64,000 nucleotides of DNA from CAYNJG01 sp965216885 (GTDB taxonomy: Bacteria; Planctomycetota; Planctomycetia; Pirellulales; Pirellulaceae). This document shows positions 17,261 to 26,188 of the stretch, piece by piece. The translations under genes were made by a program, and so were the position numbers. The notes below the pieces were generated by a model, which was not told the origin of the DNA, searched no databases, and was given only the letters and a program-made list of their open reading frames with translations. The stretch is from contig OZ244209.1 in the NCBI GenBank assembly GCA_965216885.1, positions 6,820,001-6,884,000 of the forward strand, read 5' to 3'. Every line of letters begins with the position of its first letter. Position 1 is the first letter of the stretch.

Positions 17261-19318
17261 TCAGTTGAAGGCAGGACGAGCAAGTCGGCCCGCCATCCAA
17301 GTTTCCATTGCCACAGCAACTAACGCGGCGAGCACGCCCCATCGCCACAGTTTCTGATTGCTCTCAAGTTCCTTGTTTCGCATCAGACGCTTCTCTTTTT
17401 TCATCGCGTCCAACGATTTCTGCTCGCCCAACTTCAAACCAAGCTGTTCCAGCTGGTCAGGCATCATGGCCGTCGTGTGGCTTTCGTTGCGGGTGAGATT
17501 CACGGCCAACGCAGTCTCGCGACCGTTTTGTTTCAGTGTATAGATGCCGGGTTCTTCGACATCGTCAAAACTGGTGGCCTTCTCATCCAGCGAGTACACC
17601 TGCCCCTGCGGACCAAGCACCGTGGAAGGTTCTGCAATTTCGGGGATTTCAATCGGTTGGCCAACACGGTACGAAACTGTGGGCGTGGTGGACTCGGTAA
17701 CTCCGCCGTAAAAACCATGCAGCAGCGGGATGAACTTGCTACTGAGTGCCAGCCGACTTTCGATCGGTTGCCAGCCACTGGTCAGCACCCATGCGGTTCC
17801 GGCATCCAGCTTCTTCTCCACGAGTGCGGGAGTGTCATCATCGAGCCCCGCAAGGATCGTCCATGGATCGTCGTCCGTCGAGGCGATTCGGCGATGCGAC
17901 CAGAACTGAATCCTGGAAAAATCACTGAAGCGGGGATCTGCGAACGGCTGAAACAACGCGTGTTGGAAGTCGATCTGCGACAGCAGCGAATAGTCGCGGT
18001 CGTCGGAATTGATGACCTCGACATTCGCCAGTCGCAGAACGTTACCCAGAAACTCAACGGCGGCCGAATCGCCCAGCCTCTCGGTCAACACAATCAACAA
18101 ACGACCACCGCGAGAGACGTAACGATTCAGATCCGTCAACGCATTTCCAACCAGTGGTTTGGAAACGACGATCAGCGGACATTGTTCAGGCGTCGCCGTT
18201 GCCAGCGACTGAGGCTGAGGTCGTTCAATCGTGACTTCTCGCAACCGCGTATCCAGCGAACTCTGCTTCAGATAGAAGAACAGGCCAGCCTGATCCGAAT
18301 CCGACTCGTCACCAAAATAGTAGAGCTTCTGTTTAATGGGAGTCGTTTCCGACAGGTACAACTCGTTGTCGAACGTGTTGTCGTCTCCCGTCAGGGAAAG
18401 GTGTATCGCACCGCTGGGCTGCGTGATTTTTGCAACCCGTGTTTGTCCCGGCGGAACGTAAACGTCAACCGGTCTCGCGTCGGGAGTGTTCCATGTCAGT
18501 TGAAACTGGCCGCGATCACTTTCGGCTTCGTTGCGCACAATCACCCGAATCTGGGAAGCGTCCGTTTCGCCCGGCTCCGGAGGCAGCGACTGAATCGATG
18601 CATTCGTTTTCTTTTCGGGGACCACTGTTCGAATATCAATGGTGACATCTTCCGGCCATTCGTACGTTTGTAATCCGGCGAGGTCCGAACCTTCCTGCAA
18701 ATCAGTGAAGACAACCACCTGCAGCGGCTGCTTGCTATCCTCCACCAGTCGTTGCTGTAGCAACGCGTCGCTCGCCTCGATCATGGCGGCTGAAAAATCG
18801 GTCGCGTACCACGAAGGCTGCAGCCCCGCCGTCTGTGCTGTGACCAGCGGGATTCGCTGGGACGCGTCCGTCTCTTCCCATGCCTCGAAACTGATCAGTG
18901 TTTCCGGATCCCGGTCGAATCCAATCAACATGACCTGGTCGGTGGGTCGTAGCTCACTGACGACCTTCGAAACTGACTCCTGCGTACGATCCCAGATTCC
19001 GTCCCGCCGCATGCTGGCACTGGTATCCACCAACAGCGCTACGCTGCGAGCCGAAGCATCAAGGTCCAACAACGAGGACGAACGCAGGAACGGTCGTGCA
19101 AAGGCCGCCGCCAACAGCAGCAGAACACTGGCTCGTAGCAACAGCAGCAACCAATCGCTCAATCGACTACGACGCGTGAGTCGCGGAGGCGTGGCCTCCA
19201 AAAACATCAGCGAACTGAATTCCTGCTGGCCGTGAGGCCGACGCTGGAACATGTGGAACAGGACCGGCGCGGCGAGTGCCAGAGCCCCGAGCGCGTACAA
19301 TGGAAAGAGCCAACTCAT
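17261..19318 (-). CDS. BatA-like VWA membrane protein
   Basis: The 685-residue protein begins with the BatA N-terminal module: membrane segment LFPLYALGALALAAPVLFHM, then RRPHGQQEFSSLMFLE, and a second membrane segment LLLLLRASVLLLLAAAFARP. A VWA domain follows with a complete MIDAS start DTSAS (VALLVDTSASMRRDG, about residue 98) and VVVFTDLQEGSDL. The middle part is beta-rich, with a region like PLIVVSKPLVGNALTDLNRYV that resembles an amidotransferase/DUF4350 fold. One last membrane segment sits near the C terminus (WGVLAALVAVAMETWMA). It overlaps the DUF58 gene by 4 bp and is 14 bp before the coiled-coil gene. Partner of MoxR/DUF58 by analogy to Bat operons. Confidence 0.87.
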   Translation of the reverse strand: MSWLFPLYALGALALAAPVLFHMFQRRPHGQQEFSSLMFLEATPPRLTRRSRLSDWLLLLLRASVLLLLAAAFARPFLRSSSLLDLDASARSVALLVDTSASMRRDGIWDRTQESVSKVVSELRPTDQVMLIGFDRDPETLISFEAWEETDASQRIPLVTAQTAGLQPSWYATDFSAAMIEASDALLQQRLVEDSKQPLQVVVFTDLQEGSDLAGLQTYEWPEDVTIDIRTVVPEKKTNASIQSLPPEPGETDASQIRVIVRNEAESDRGQFQLTWNTPDARPVDVYVPPGQTRVAKITQPSGAIHLSLTGDDNTFDNELYLSETTPIKQKLYYFGDESDSDQAGLFFYLKQSSLDTRLREVTIERPQPQSLATATPEQCPLIVVSKPLVGNALTDLNRYVSRGGRLLIVLTERLGDSAAVEFLGNVLRLANVEVINSDDRDYSLLSQIDFQHALFQPFADPRFSDFSRIQFWSHRRIASTDDDPWTILAGLDDDTPALVEKKLDAGTAWVLTSGWQPIESRLALSSKFIPLLHGFYGGVTESTTPTVSYRVGQPIEIPEIAEPSTVLGPQGQVYSLDEKATSFDDVEEPGIYTLKQNGRETALAVNLTRNESHTTAMMPDQLEQLGLKLGEQKSLDAMKKEKRLMRNKELESNQKLWRWGVLAALVAVAMETWMAGRLARPAFN

Positions 19319-20250
19319 GCCCGCCCTCCGGATCGAGTGCGTCGCATGATTTTTCGACCGCGTTGCATCTGACTCCGCAACACATCAAAAAGTCCATTTT
19401 CAATTGGTTCATTCGTCAGCATCCGGGAATACTCGGCACCAAGCCGCTGACATGCGTCCTGGATGCTGGCTTCGTGTGCCGCAAAGTTTTCCATGTATTG
19501 CTGGCGGGCTTGCGCCGGTTCGACGTAGATGTCGCGGCCGCTCTCAAGGTCACGGACCATGTTGGCATCTTCGAACGGATAGTCCAGTTCAGCGGGATCG
19601 AGAATCCGCAGCACCAAAATGTCATGACCGCGGGAACGAAGGTATCCAAGATTGTTTTGCAGCGCTGTTACATCCGCCAACATGTCAGAAATCAGGACGA
19701 CCAGTCCGCGCCGGTTCACGGTTCGGGCAATCTGTGAAAGCGGCTTTTGCAGGTCGGTTTCTTGGCCTTCGGTCGTGCGGTCCAGCGAAGCCAGGAGTCG
19801 GCCCATATGGCCGGGTCGAAAACGTGCTTCGTGGTAATCGAGGATCTCGTCAGCAAACAGCAACAAGCCAACACTGTCACGCTGATTGGCCAGAAAGTAA
19901 GCCAACGTCGCGGCCAGCGTGCGAGCGTAATCGGCTTTGCTGTACTCGCCCGATGTGAATTGCATCGACTTGCTGAGATCGACCAACAGGTGACAGCGAC
20001 GGTTGGTTTCGTCCTCAAACTTCTTGATGAAGTAGCGATCGCTGCGGGCAAACAAACGCCAGTCCAGATACTTGGGATCGTCGCCGGGCGAATACTGGCG
20101 GTACTCGCTGAATTCGGCAGAGAATCCGTGATAGGGCGAACGGTGAATGCCCGACTGAAATCCGTCCGAGACCGCTTTCGCTCGCAACGTCAGACTCTTG
20201 ATCTTCATCAAGGCCGAAGGATCCGGAAATGTGCGTTGCGGTTGGTTCAT
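19315..20250 (-). CDS. DUF58 domain protein with intact MIDAS
   Basis: This soluble 311-residue protein has the DUF58 signature YSPGDDPKYLDWRLFARSDR (about residues 53-72), then YFIKKFEDETNRRCHLLVD and a MIDAS-type DLSKS near residue 93. A later strand reads GLVVLISDML. DUF58 proteins carry a VWA-like fold and act with MoxR ATPases. Unlike the copy at 1142-2395 this one has no membrane segments and keeps the metal-site motif. It lies 50 bp after MoxR copy 2 and shares a 4-bp overlap with the BatA-like gene. Confidence 0.92.
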   Translation of the reverse strand: MNQPQRTFPDPSALMKIKSLTLRAKAVSDGFQSGIHRSPYHGFSAEFSEYRQYSPGDDPKYLDWRLFARSDRYFIKKFEDETNRRCHLLVDLSKSMQFTSGEYSKADYARTLAATLAYFLANQRDSVGLLLFADEILDYHEARFRPGHMGRLLASLDRTTEGQETDLQKPLSQIARTVNRRGLVVLISDMLADVTALQNNLGYLRSRGHDILVLRILDPAELDYPFEDANMVRDLESGRDIYVEPAQARQQYMENFAAHEASIQDACQRLGAEYSRMLTNEPIENGLFDVLRSQMQRGRKIMRRTRSGGRA

Positions 20251-20300
20251 GGTGGCGGACTGATGATGACGGACGGAATACGACTGCGACCTTGCGAGGT

Positions 20301-21293
20301 TTACTGTTCCTTCAGAAGTCGATCAATAACGTCGTCGACCGTGACGCCCTCCGCTTCCGCTTTGTAGCCAATGAGCACGCGATGACGCAGTGTTGGGTGC
20401 GCAAGAGCCTGAATGTCTTCGATGGTGACGTGCGAACGGCCATGCAGCAACGCGCGGGCCTTTCCTCCCAACACCAGCGTTTGTGCGGCTCGCAGACCAG
20501 CACCCCAACTGACCCAGTCGTTGACGAACTGCGGCGTTCCCTCGCGGCCGGGTCGACTGGAGGACGCCAGCTTCACAGCGTACGTGGCAACATCCTCCGA
20601 GACCGGGACGCGTCGGACGACTTCGTGGAAGCGGATGACGTCTTCGCCGGTGAACAACGGTTCAATCGGATCGGGTTTCTTCGAAGTCGTCGACATGACG
20701 ACGGAAACTTCGTCGGCTTCCGGCAGGTAGTCAATCAGGATATTGAACATGAATCGATCGAGTTGAGCTTCTGGAAGCGGATAGGTTCCCTCCATCTCGA
20801 TCGGGTTTTGCGTCGCGAGGACAAAGAAGGGTTCATCCAGCTTGTGACGTTCCCCCGCCGCGGTCACCTGATGTTCCTGCATGGCTTCCAGCAGAGCGGC
20901 CTGTGTCTTGGGCGGTGTTCGGTTGATCTCGTCCGCCAAAATCACGTTGGAGAAAATGGGCCCCTTCATGAACTGCATGCGACGCGAACCGTCACCCTTG
21001 TCCTCCAGGATCTCCATCCCCGTAATGTCCGCTGGCATCAGGTCGGGCGTGAACTGAATGCGTTTGAAATCGAGGTGGAAAATCTGGGCGATAGAACTGA
21101 CCAGCAACGTCTTGGCGAGTCCCGGTGCACCGGTAATCAGGCAATGACCGCCAGCAAACAGCGTGACCAACAGCTGCTCGATGACATCCTTCTGGCCCAC
21201 GATGACCTTGGAGAGCTGCTGATCGATCTTTTCGCGGCTGGATCGAATCAGTTCAACGATTTCCTGCTCTTGCTGATATGTATCTGCGTTCAA
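20301..21293 (-). CDS. MoxR-family AAA+ ATPase (copy 2)
   Basis: The 330-residue AAA+ ATPase has Walker A TGAPGLAKTLLVSSI (the Leu-Ala-Lys-Thr variant common in MoxR), Walker B NVILADEINRTPPKTQ, and sensor 1 VLATQNPIEMEGTYPLPEA with QLDRFMFNI. Its lid region ends ALLHGRSHVTIEDIQALAHP and HRVLIGYKAEAEGVTVDDVI. It is longer at the N terminus than copy 1 and differs in Walker A (GLAKT against GVGKT), so the two belong to different MoxR branches. It sits between DUF4159 (70 bp upstream) and DUF58 (50 bp downstream). Confidence 0.95.
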   Translation of the reverse strand: MNADTYQQEQEIVELIRSSREKIDQQLSKVIVGQKDVIEQLLVTLFAGGHCLITGAPGLAKTLLVSSIAQIFHLDFKRIQFTPDLMPADITGMEILEDKGDGSRRMQFMKGPIFSNVILADEINRTPPKTQAALLEAMQEHQVTAAGERHKLDEPFFVLATQNPIEMEGTYPLPEAQLDRFMFNILIDYLPEADEVSVVMSTTSKKPDPIEPLFTGEDVIRFHEVVRRVPVSEDVATYAVKLASSSRPGREGTPQFVNDWVSWGAGLRAAQTLVLGGKARALLHGRSHVTIEDIQALAHPTLRHRVLIGYKAEAEGVTVDDVIDRLLKEQ

Positions 21294-21363
21294 AGTTTCG
21301 CTTTCTGTCTGTGTTACAAGCAGCCCTGAAATCGGGCCGCGTTAACGTTCAAACCCGTGCAGG

Positions 21364-22206
21364 TCAGTGTGTCATGGCATACGTGACGATATTGATTCCC
21401 ATGGGGTAGGCCTTCTTCACGGAGAACTTTTCAAAGTACTCGCGATTCGAACCTTCACGCTCCCATCCGTCGCCCAGATCTGTGTTGTGGCAGATCAGGA
21501 CCATGATCCTTCCATCGTCGTCCTTGATCGCGCGAAAGTGCACTTCACGAGCACTCGGCCCCTTCCGCACTTCCCACGTGTTTCCATCGTACATCCAGCC
21601 AATCGACGGGATCTGTGGCTTTTCATCGAGATCGTAGACGTTGTGAAAAATCTCGTGTGTGATCGGCAGTTCCTCGACTTCGCGGTCCGGAAACGCCCGT
21701 TTGATCTGGTGGTAAAAAACGTTGTACTCGCGGTCACCCCAAAAATCGTCGACCATCATGAATCCGCCGTTCAGACAGTATCTACGCAACCCCGCCACCT
21801 CTTCGGGAAACAGATGAATCCCACCGGGTTCAATCATGTATACGAACGGATAGTTGAAGAGTTCCTCGTCCGAAAGCTTCACCACGACGGGATCAGGATT
21901 TACCTTCAAGGAAGTCAGTTGTTGAAGACGCAATGAGAAGTTCAGGTCGCTATCGGGAAAGTCGGTACGCCAGCCATTGCCGCCCCAGCCGGAGGAATAC
22001 TCGACCCGAGCGAATGTAAATGTGTCATGCAGGAAGCCTTCCTTCACTGGCCATTTTTCAATGCCCGCGGCCAGTCGACCCTCTTCGATCGTTTGCGGAC
22101 CACGGCCCCAACCGCGCCCGCCTCGCCCTCGTTGCGCAACGCAAACGGAAACGACGCCCAACAGCAACCCAATCGCGATGACTCTTTTCCGTGTGATCGA
22201 CTCCAT
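21364..22206 (-). CDS. DUF4159 family secreted protein
   Basis: The 280-residue protein has an N-terminal signal peptide (VIAIGLLLGVVSVCVA) and then the DUF4159 core: WRTDFPDSDLNFSLRLQQLT, YPFVYMIEPGGIHLFPEEV, LRRYCLNGGFMMVDDFWGDRE and GWMYDGNTWEV. The fold is related to class-I amidotransferases but catalytic residues are not obvious. DUF4159 genes are habitual neighbours of MoxR/DUF58/BatA genes in planctomycetes. Its ATG directly follows the stop of the TPR/gluzincin gene with no gap, which argues for one transcript. Confidence 0.88.
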   Translation of the reverse strand: MESITRKRVIAIGLLLGVVSVCVAQRGRGGRGWGRGPQTIEEGRLAAGIEKWPVKEGFLHDTFTFARVEYSSGWGGNGWRTDFPDSDLNFSLRLQQLTSLKVNPDPVVVKLSDEELFNYPFVYMIEPGGIHLFPEEVAGLRRYCLNGGFMMVDDFWGDREYNVFYHQIKRAFPDREVEELPITHEIFHNVYDLDEKPQIPSIGWMYDGNTWEVRKGPSAREVHFRAIKDDDGRIMVLICHNTDLGDGWEREGSNREYFEKFSVKKAYPMGINIVTYAMTH

Positions 22207-24966
22207 TCAATTGTCTCCCGTTTCGGATACAGGATCATCTGCCTCGTCCGGCTCAGCATTTGACTCGGCCTGGTCAACGCTTGCTTCGTCTGGTTCAACG
22301 TCGGATTCAGCAAGAACGGCCAAAGCGTCGGTTTCCGCCACGCTATCGAAATCATCGACATCCGATTCGGCATCACCATTCCCTGTCGCATCCTGACCAT
22401 CGCCCTTCACAAGCGTCAGCAGTAGTCGCTGTGCCTCGCGGTATCGCGGCGCGTATTCCAGCGCCATCAGCACCTGCCGCCTGGCGTCCCGGCGGTTGCC
22501 GCTCTCTTGATGAGCTTTCGCAATTTGAAAGTGAACTTCTGCCGGGTCAACGGGATCCATTTCCAACAGCGCCGTTAGCGACTGCGCCAACTCATCGGGC
22601 CGTCCAAGTTGCTCGGCAGCCTTGCCCAACCATTCGTGCCCAAAGGGAAGAATGGGCTGTACCGAGAGATAACGTGCGGCGTTTTCTCGCACGCTTTCCC
22701 AGTCACCGTTGGCTTGGTGCAACTCAATCAGACGCGCGTAAACCTCAAGCCCGCGATCGCTCAGTCGAGCCAACTCGGAGAGCGCTTCCAGCTCCTTTTC
22801 CGGTTGCTCTGTTTTTCGATATAGCAAACCCAAAAGCGCCAACGTGCCGCTTCCGTCCCGATCGTCCGGATGGAGCTGCCTCAATTCCAACAGCACCTTT
22901 TCCGCCGTGTCGTAATCGGCAGCTTCGATTGCCAGCCTGGCGTATCGAACCATCGACTGGTAGTTGTTGGGATGATCGTCCACCCAGGCTTTGGTTTGCG
23001 ACAGGTCGAAGGAGTCGACTTCCTCGTGATACTGCCAGTCTACGTCGGGACCAATCCGGTCGACGAATCGACGCGCGTACTCGGCGAAGTCCTGATCGAG
23101 TTTTTCCAAAGAGCCCACATAACGGCCCAGCGACTCGTTCACCGACATCCCCACACCAAGATCAGTCAGCACACGCTTGAGCGTCGGCAAACCGTGGCGC
23201 TCAATCAGAAACCGGATTGCCAGGGACGATTCGAAGTAGGCGAACTGCAAATGCTGCGGCGACTTCGGGTTGAGAAAAGAAGCGCTCAACTGGCTCAGTG
23301 GCCTCAGCTCCTCGTCGCTGGCGATCATCAAGCGGTACGCCGTGTTCAGCCGTTCGCCCCAACCATCGTTCTTTTCCTGCTCTTCGTAAGTCGAAATGCC
23401 TTCGCTCACCCAGCGAGGCATTTTGTTGCGAGTCTTCTCCAGCGTCACGACGTGACAGAATTCATGCCACAACACGCTGCGCCAGTTAGCGGGACGCTCG
23501 CCCTGCGACGAGGGACTGTTGGCGGTCACGACGCGACCAAAACAGACACCCAGGTAGCCTGCCCCACCGGGCAGTCCAAACGTCCGAATCGCAAAATCCT
23601 TCTGTTGCGGGAAGATTTCGACAATCACCGGGCCATCAATCGTGACTTCATATTTGTCACAGAAGAAGTCATGAGCTTCGTTCAGCAAATCCAGAACCTG
23701 CTGTCCGTAGATGCGAGATTCTCGAGCGTCCATCCGCAGAATGAATCGATCGGTTTCGATCGTCGCGAAGTTACGCATGGCATCACGAAGCGTGACGGCG
23801 TTATAGGCGACCACGTTGTAACCGTCCTTTTCATGGACCTCGTCGGCCAACTGCCAGCCTTCTTCCTCCTCACCCAGTCGCAACAGATCCTGAGAGAGTT
23901 GCAATTTGGCAACCAACAAATTGGGATCGAATTCCAGAGCACGACGTTGATACGCCGCGCCTTCGGCAAAGCGATAGTTCCTCGATAACTTTCGACCGAT
24001 CAAATAGTCGACCGCTGCATTCGTAGGCCAGGGCTCCAGCGCTTTGTCGCGTGACTTCTTTTCGTTTTCCTCGTCGCCCTGAAGATGCGAAATCACCGCC
24101 AGGTACGCGTGCGCTTCGGGCAGTCGCTTGTTGATCTTCAGGACCTTGTCGAGCGTGTCCCTGGCGGCATCAAATTTTTCACCATCGATAAAATGGTCGG
24201 CCTGGAATAGCAGGCTGGGTAGATGGTCACGATTCAGTTCCAGCGCTTTATCGACGGACGCGGCTGCCTTTCCCGGATCCGAGGACTCCCACGTCTTACC
24301 TAACAACAGATGGACGTACGGGTTATCCGGCTGAAGCTCGACGGCCGTTTTCAATGATTTGGCCGCTTCGGCATAGTCATGCTTGCTTAGCGCGAGCTCG
24401 GCAGTGGCTATATAGATGTCTGCCAGTTTTGGATTGGATTTTCTCGCCCGGTCGTACGCCAGTTCAAGAACTTCCCGTGCATCCTCGCCACTATCCAACA
24501 GGAAGCGACCCAAAATGACGCGATCCGAAGAAGACGAGTATCGCCACGGAGCACGTTGCACCAGTTCGACGATTTCGGCGTACTGCAAACCAGCTTCTTC
24601 CGGTTTGCCGACAAAATTCTTGACGCGGTGACCAATCATCCGCAGCGCGATGCTGTTCTTGAAACGCGCCTTGGCAACTTCATAAATCGCCTCGGCCTTT
24701 TCGTATTCGCCCAGCGTGAGTTGGCATTCCAACAACAGTGCCGGCCATTTTTCGTTCCAGACACCGCGTTCGACTTCCGCGTTGGCAACGCCAGCACACG
24801 CTTTGTACTCGCCGGCAAAATAGAGCTTCTGCGCTTCGGAGAACTCAGCCGAGATGGCGAGCGAGGCACAGAGATGAAGCACGACGAAAACGGCGGTTGA
24901 ACCCAGCAGACTGCTGAGACGGCACGGTAAAACAGTTAACAAGGATTGGTTGTTGCGAAGAGCCAT
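22207..24966 (-). CDS. Exported TPR protein with a gluzincin (peptidase MA-like) domain
   Basis: The 919-residue protein has a hydrophobic N terminus (about residues 20-40) fit for export, then several TPR units (residues ~45-380). A metallopeptidase motif follows near residue 500: LWHEFCHVVTLEKTRN with MPRWVSEGISTYEEQ, i.e. HExxH plus a downstream Glu, as in the peptidase MA-like gluzincins. More TPR units fill residues ~640-860, and the tail is acidic (repeated EPDEA and SNAEPDEAD). It is the first gene of the eight-gene cluster; the 357-bp gap upstream should hold the promoter. Function inferred only from motifs; the substrate is unknown. Confidence 0.83.
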   Translation of the reverse strand: MALRNNQSLLTVLPCRLSSLLGSTAVFVVLHLCASLAISAEFSEAQKLYFAGEYKACAGVANAEVERGVWNEKWPALLLECQLTLGEYEKAEAIYEVAKARFKNSIALRMIGHRVKNFVGKPEEAGLQYAEIVELVQRAPWRYSSSSDRVILGRFLLDSGEDAREVLELAYDRARKSNPKLADIYIATAELALSKHDYAEAAKSLKTAVELQPDNPYVHLLLGKTWESSDPGKAAASVDKALELNRDHLPSLLFQADHFIDGEKFDAARDTLDKVLKINKRLPEAHAYLAVISHLQGDEENEKKSRDKALEPWPTNAAVDYLIGRKLSRNYRFAEGAAYQRRALEFDPNLLVAKLQLSQDLLRLGEEEEGWQLADEVHEKDGYNVVAYNAVTLRDAMRNFATIETDRFILRMDARESRIYGQQVLDLLNEAHDFFCDKYEVTIDGPVIVEIFPQQKDFAIRTFGLPGGAGYLGVCFGRVVTANSPSSQGERPANWRSVLWHEFCHVVTLEKTRNKMPRWVSEGISTYEEQEKNDGWGERLNTAYRLMIASDEELRPLSQLSASFLNPKSPQHLQFAYFESSLAIRFLIERHGLPTLKRVLTDLGVGMSVNESLGRYVGSLEKLDQDFAEYARRFVDRIGPDVDWQYHEEVDSFDLSQTKAWVDDHPNNYQSMVRYARLAIEAADYDTAEKVLLELRQLHPDDRDGSGTLALLGLLYRKTEQPEKELEALSELARLSDRGLEVYARLIELHQANGDWESVRENAARYLSVQPILPFGHEWLGKAAEQLGRPDELAQSLTALLEMDPVDPAEVHFQIAKAHQESGNRRDARRQVLMALEYAPRYREAQRLLLTLVKGDGQDATGNGDAESDVDDFDSVAETDALAVLAESDVEPDEASVDQAESNAEPDEADDPVSETGDN

Positions 24967-25323
24967 ACACCCACATCAATCAAGGGCGGGAGGCTGACGG
25001 CAGACGTCTGCCGCAGATCCATCCGTAGTTAAACGCAAAACTCAAACAAATTCGCCAAGGGAGATCCGTAGATCGGCGAAGAGAAGTTTCGTATTCGTCT
25101 GGCCGCATTGTAGCCGCGGAAATTCGAGGCAACAACGATTTCGGTTCTCGGCCGGAGCAGCAATGCACGTCAGAAATCAGGACGATTACACCTTTTTGAA
25201 CATGCTTTTTGCCGAAAGCGGCGACGAAAAGCTCACCCTGTAAGGCCACCGTCCCGCTACCCACCCCGTTCGACAGGCAGAATCCACTTTCCAACCAGCA
25301 ATCCGCCTACATTTCGATTCAAT
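24967..25323. other. Intergenic region upstream of the eight-gene cluster, no gene seen
   Basis: This 357-bp gap lies between the cluster's first gene and the ECF sigma gene. Frames here on either strand lack coding character and no RNA gene was recognised. It probably holds the promoter of the leftward cluster and the end of the sigma transcript. Confidence 0.5.
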
Positions 25324-26061
25324 TTACTCTGACCTGCGTTGCTCCAGTACATTCTGGCAATATTCGAGCAATTCCAGTTCGGCCAGTTCCTCCTCAACCT
25401 CATGGAGCTCCGTCGAATTCAGCGAATTGGACACACAGTCAATCAACAGATTCGAAAACTTCTCGCGTGCACGGTGCAGCAACACGCGTGCGTTGGCAGG
25501 AGTGATTTTCTTGCCAATCTGTGTACCCAGTGCCTCGGCCAATGCCGTGGATCGCATCTGCGGATTTTGCACACGCAATTGCATCACACTGAACCAGGGT
25601 TTGCCGGCCTCCTGCTCCGCCACCAATAGCGCGTCCCATGCGCGCTTGAGCATTTCGTCTCGCCAAACCTGTGTGAATTCCCGTTCACGGTGCAGAGCAT
25701 CATCCGAATCTTCCGCGACGATGCCCTCATTTCCCAGTTCGATCGCCCGATGCTTCTGACGGCTTCGGTAGTGGTCGGCCACCAGCCGAAACAACGACGT
25801 TTTGAGGAAGCTACGGAATCGACCGCGGTCTTGCGAAGCGCGATGAAAATCTCCTCGCACGAATCGGACGGCAAAGTCCTGGTACACATCGTCCGCAGCC
25901 GACGGATCTCGCAACGCTGCCAACAGATAACGCTGAATGGCCGAGCCATATTGTTCCAGCAGTTGCTCCTGCGCGGAGCGGGCGACCAGCGACTCCTCAC
26001 CGTGTGCTCGACGGACAATGGACCACGCAGTTTCAATCTGGCTTAGACGATGGTCATTCAT
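25324..26061 (-). CDS. ECF-type RNA polymerase sigma factor
   Basis: The 245-residue protein has sigma region 2 in YLLAALRDPSAADDVYQDFAVRF followed by GRFRSFLKTSLFRLVADHYR, and a region-4-like helix-turn-helix near STALAEALGTQIGKKITPANARVLLHRAREKF. A C-terminal extension of ~35 acidic residues (NSTELHEVEEELAELELLEY) is unusual. Such ECF factors beside Ser/Thr kinases are a recognised planctomycete pattern. The ATG at 26061 is preferred to a TTG five codons upstream. The kinase gene starts 127 bp away in the opposite direction, so both share one regulatory region. Confidence 0.87.
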   Translation of the reverse strand: MNDHRLSQIETAWSIVRRAHGEESLVARSAQEQLLEQYGSAIQRYLLAALRDPSAADDVYQDFAVRFVRGDFHRASQDRGRFRSFLKTSLFRLVADHYRSRQKHRAIELGNEGIVAEDSDDALHREREFTQVWRDEMLKRAWDALLVAEQEAGKPWFSVMQLRVQNPQMRSTALAEALGTQIGKKITPANARVLLHRAREKFSNLLIDCVSNSLNSTELHEVEEELAELELLEYCQNVLEQRRSE

Positions 26062-26188
26062 GAATTTGGGCCACAACCACAGATCGGCAGCTTGGGAGTC
26101 GAACGGTCAGATATCGTGAAGTATCATAACTACTCGAGTCTGTCTTCGGCTTTCTGGATTGGTTGCAATCCGCTTTTTGGATAATTCA
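26062..26188. promoter_or_regulatory. Shared divergent promoter region of sigma factor and kinase
   Basis: The 127-bp region between the divergent starts must carry promoters for both genes. No certain -35/-10 pair was identified by eye. Autoregulation by the sigma factor is a guess from arrangement. Confidence 0.4.

Noticed and set aside
24980..25294. A 104-codon frame in the gap upstream of the eight-gene cluster
   Set aside because: Composition is unlike protein and the position fits a promoter region better.
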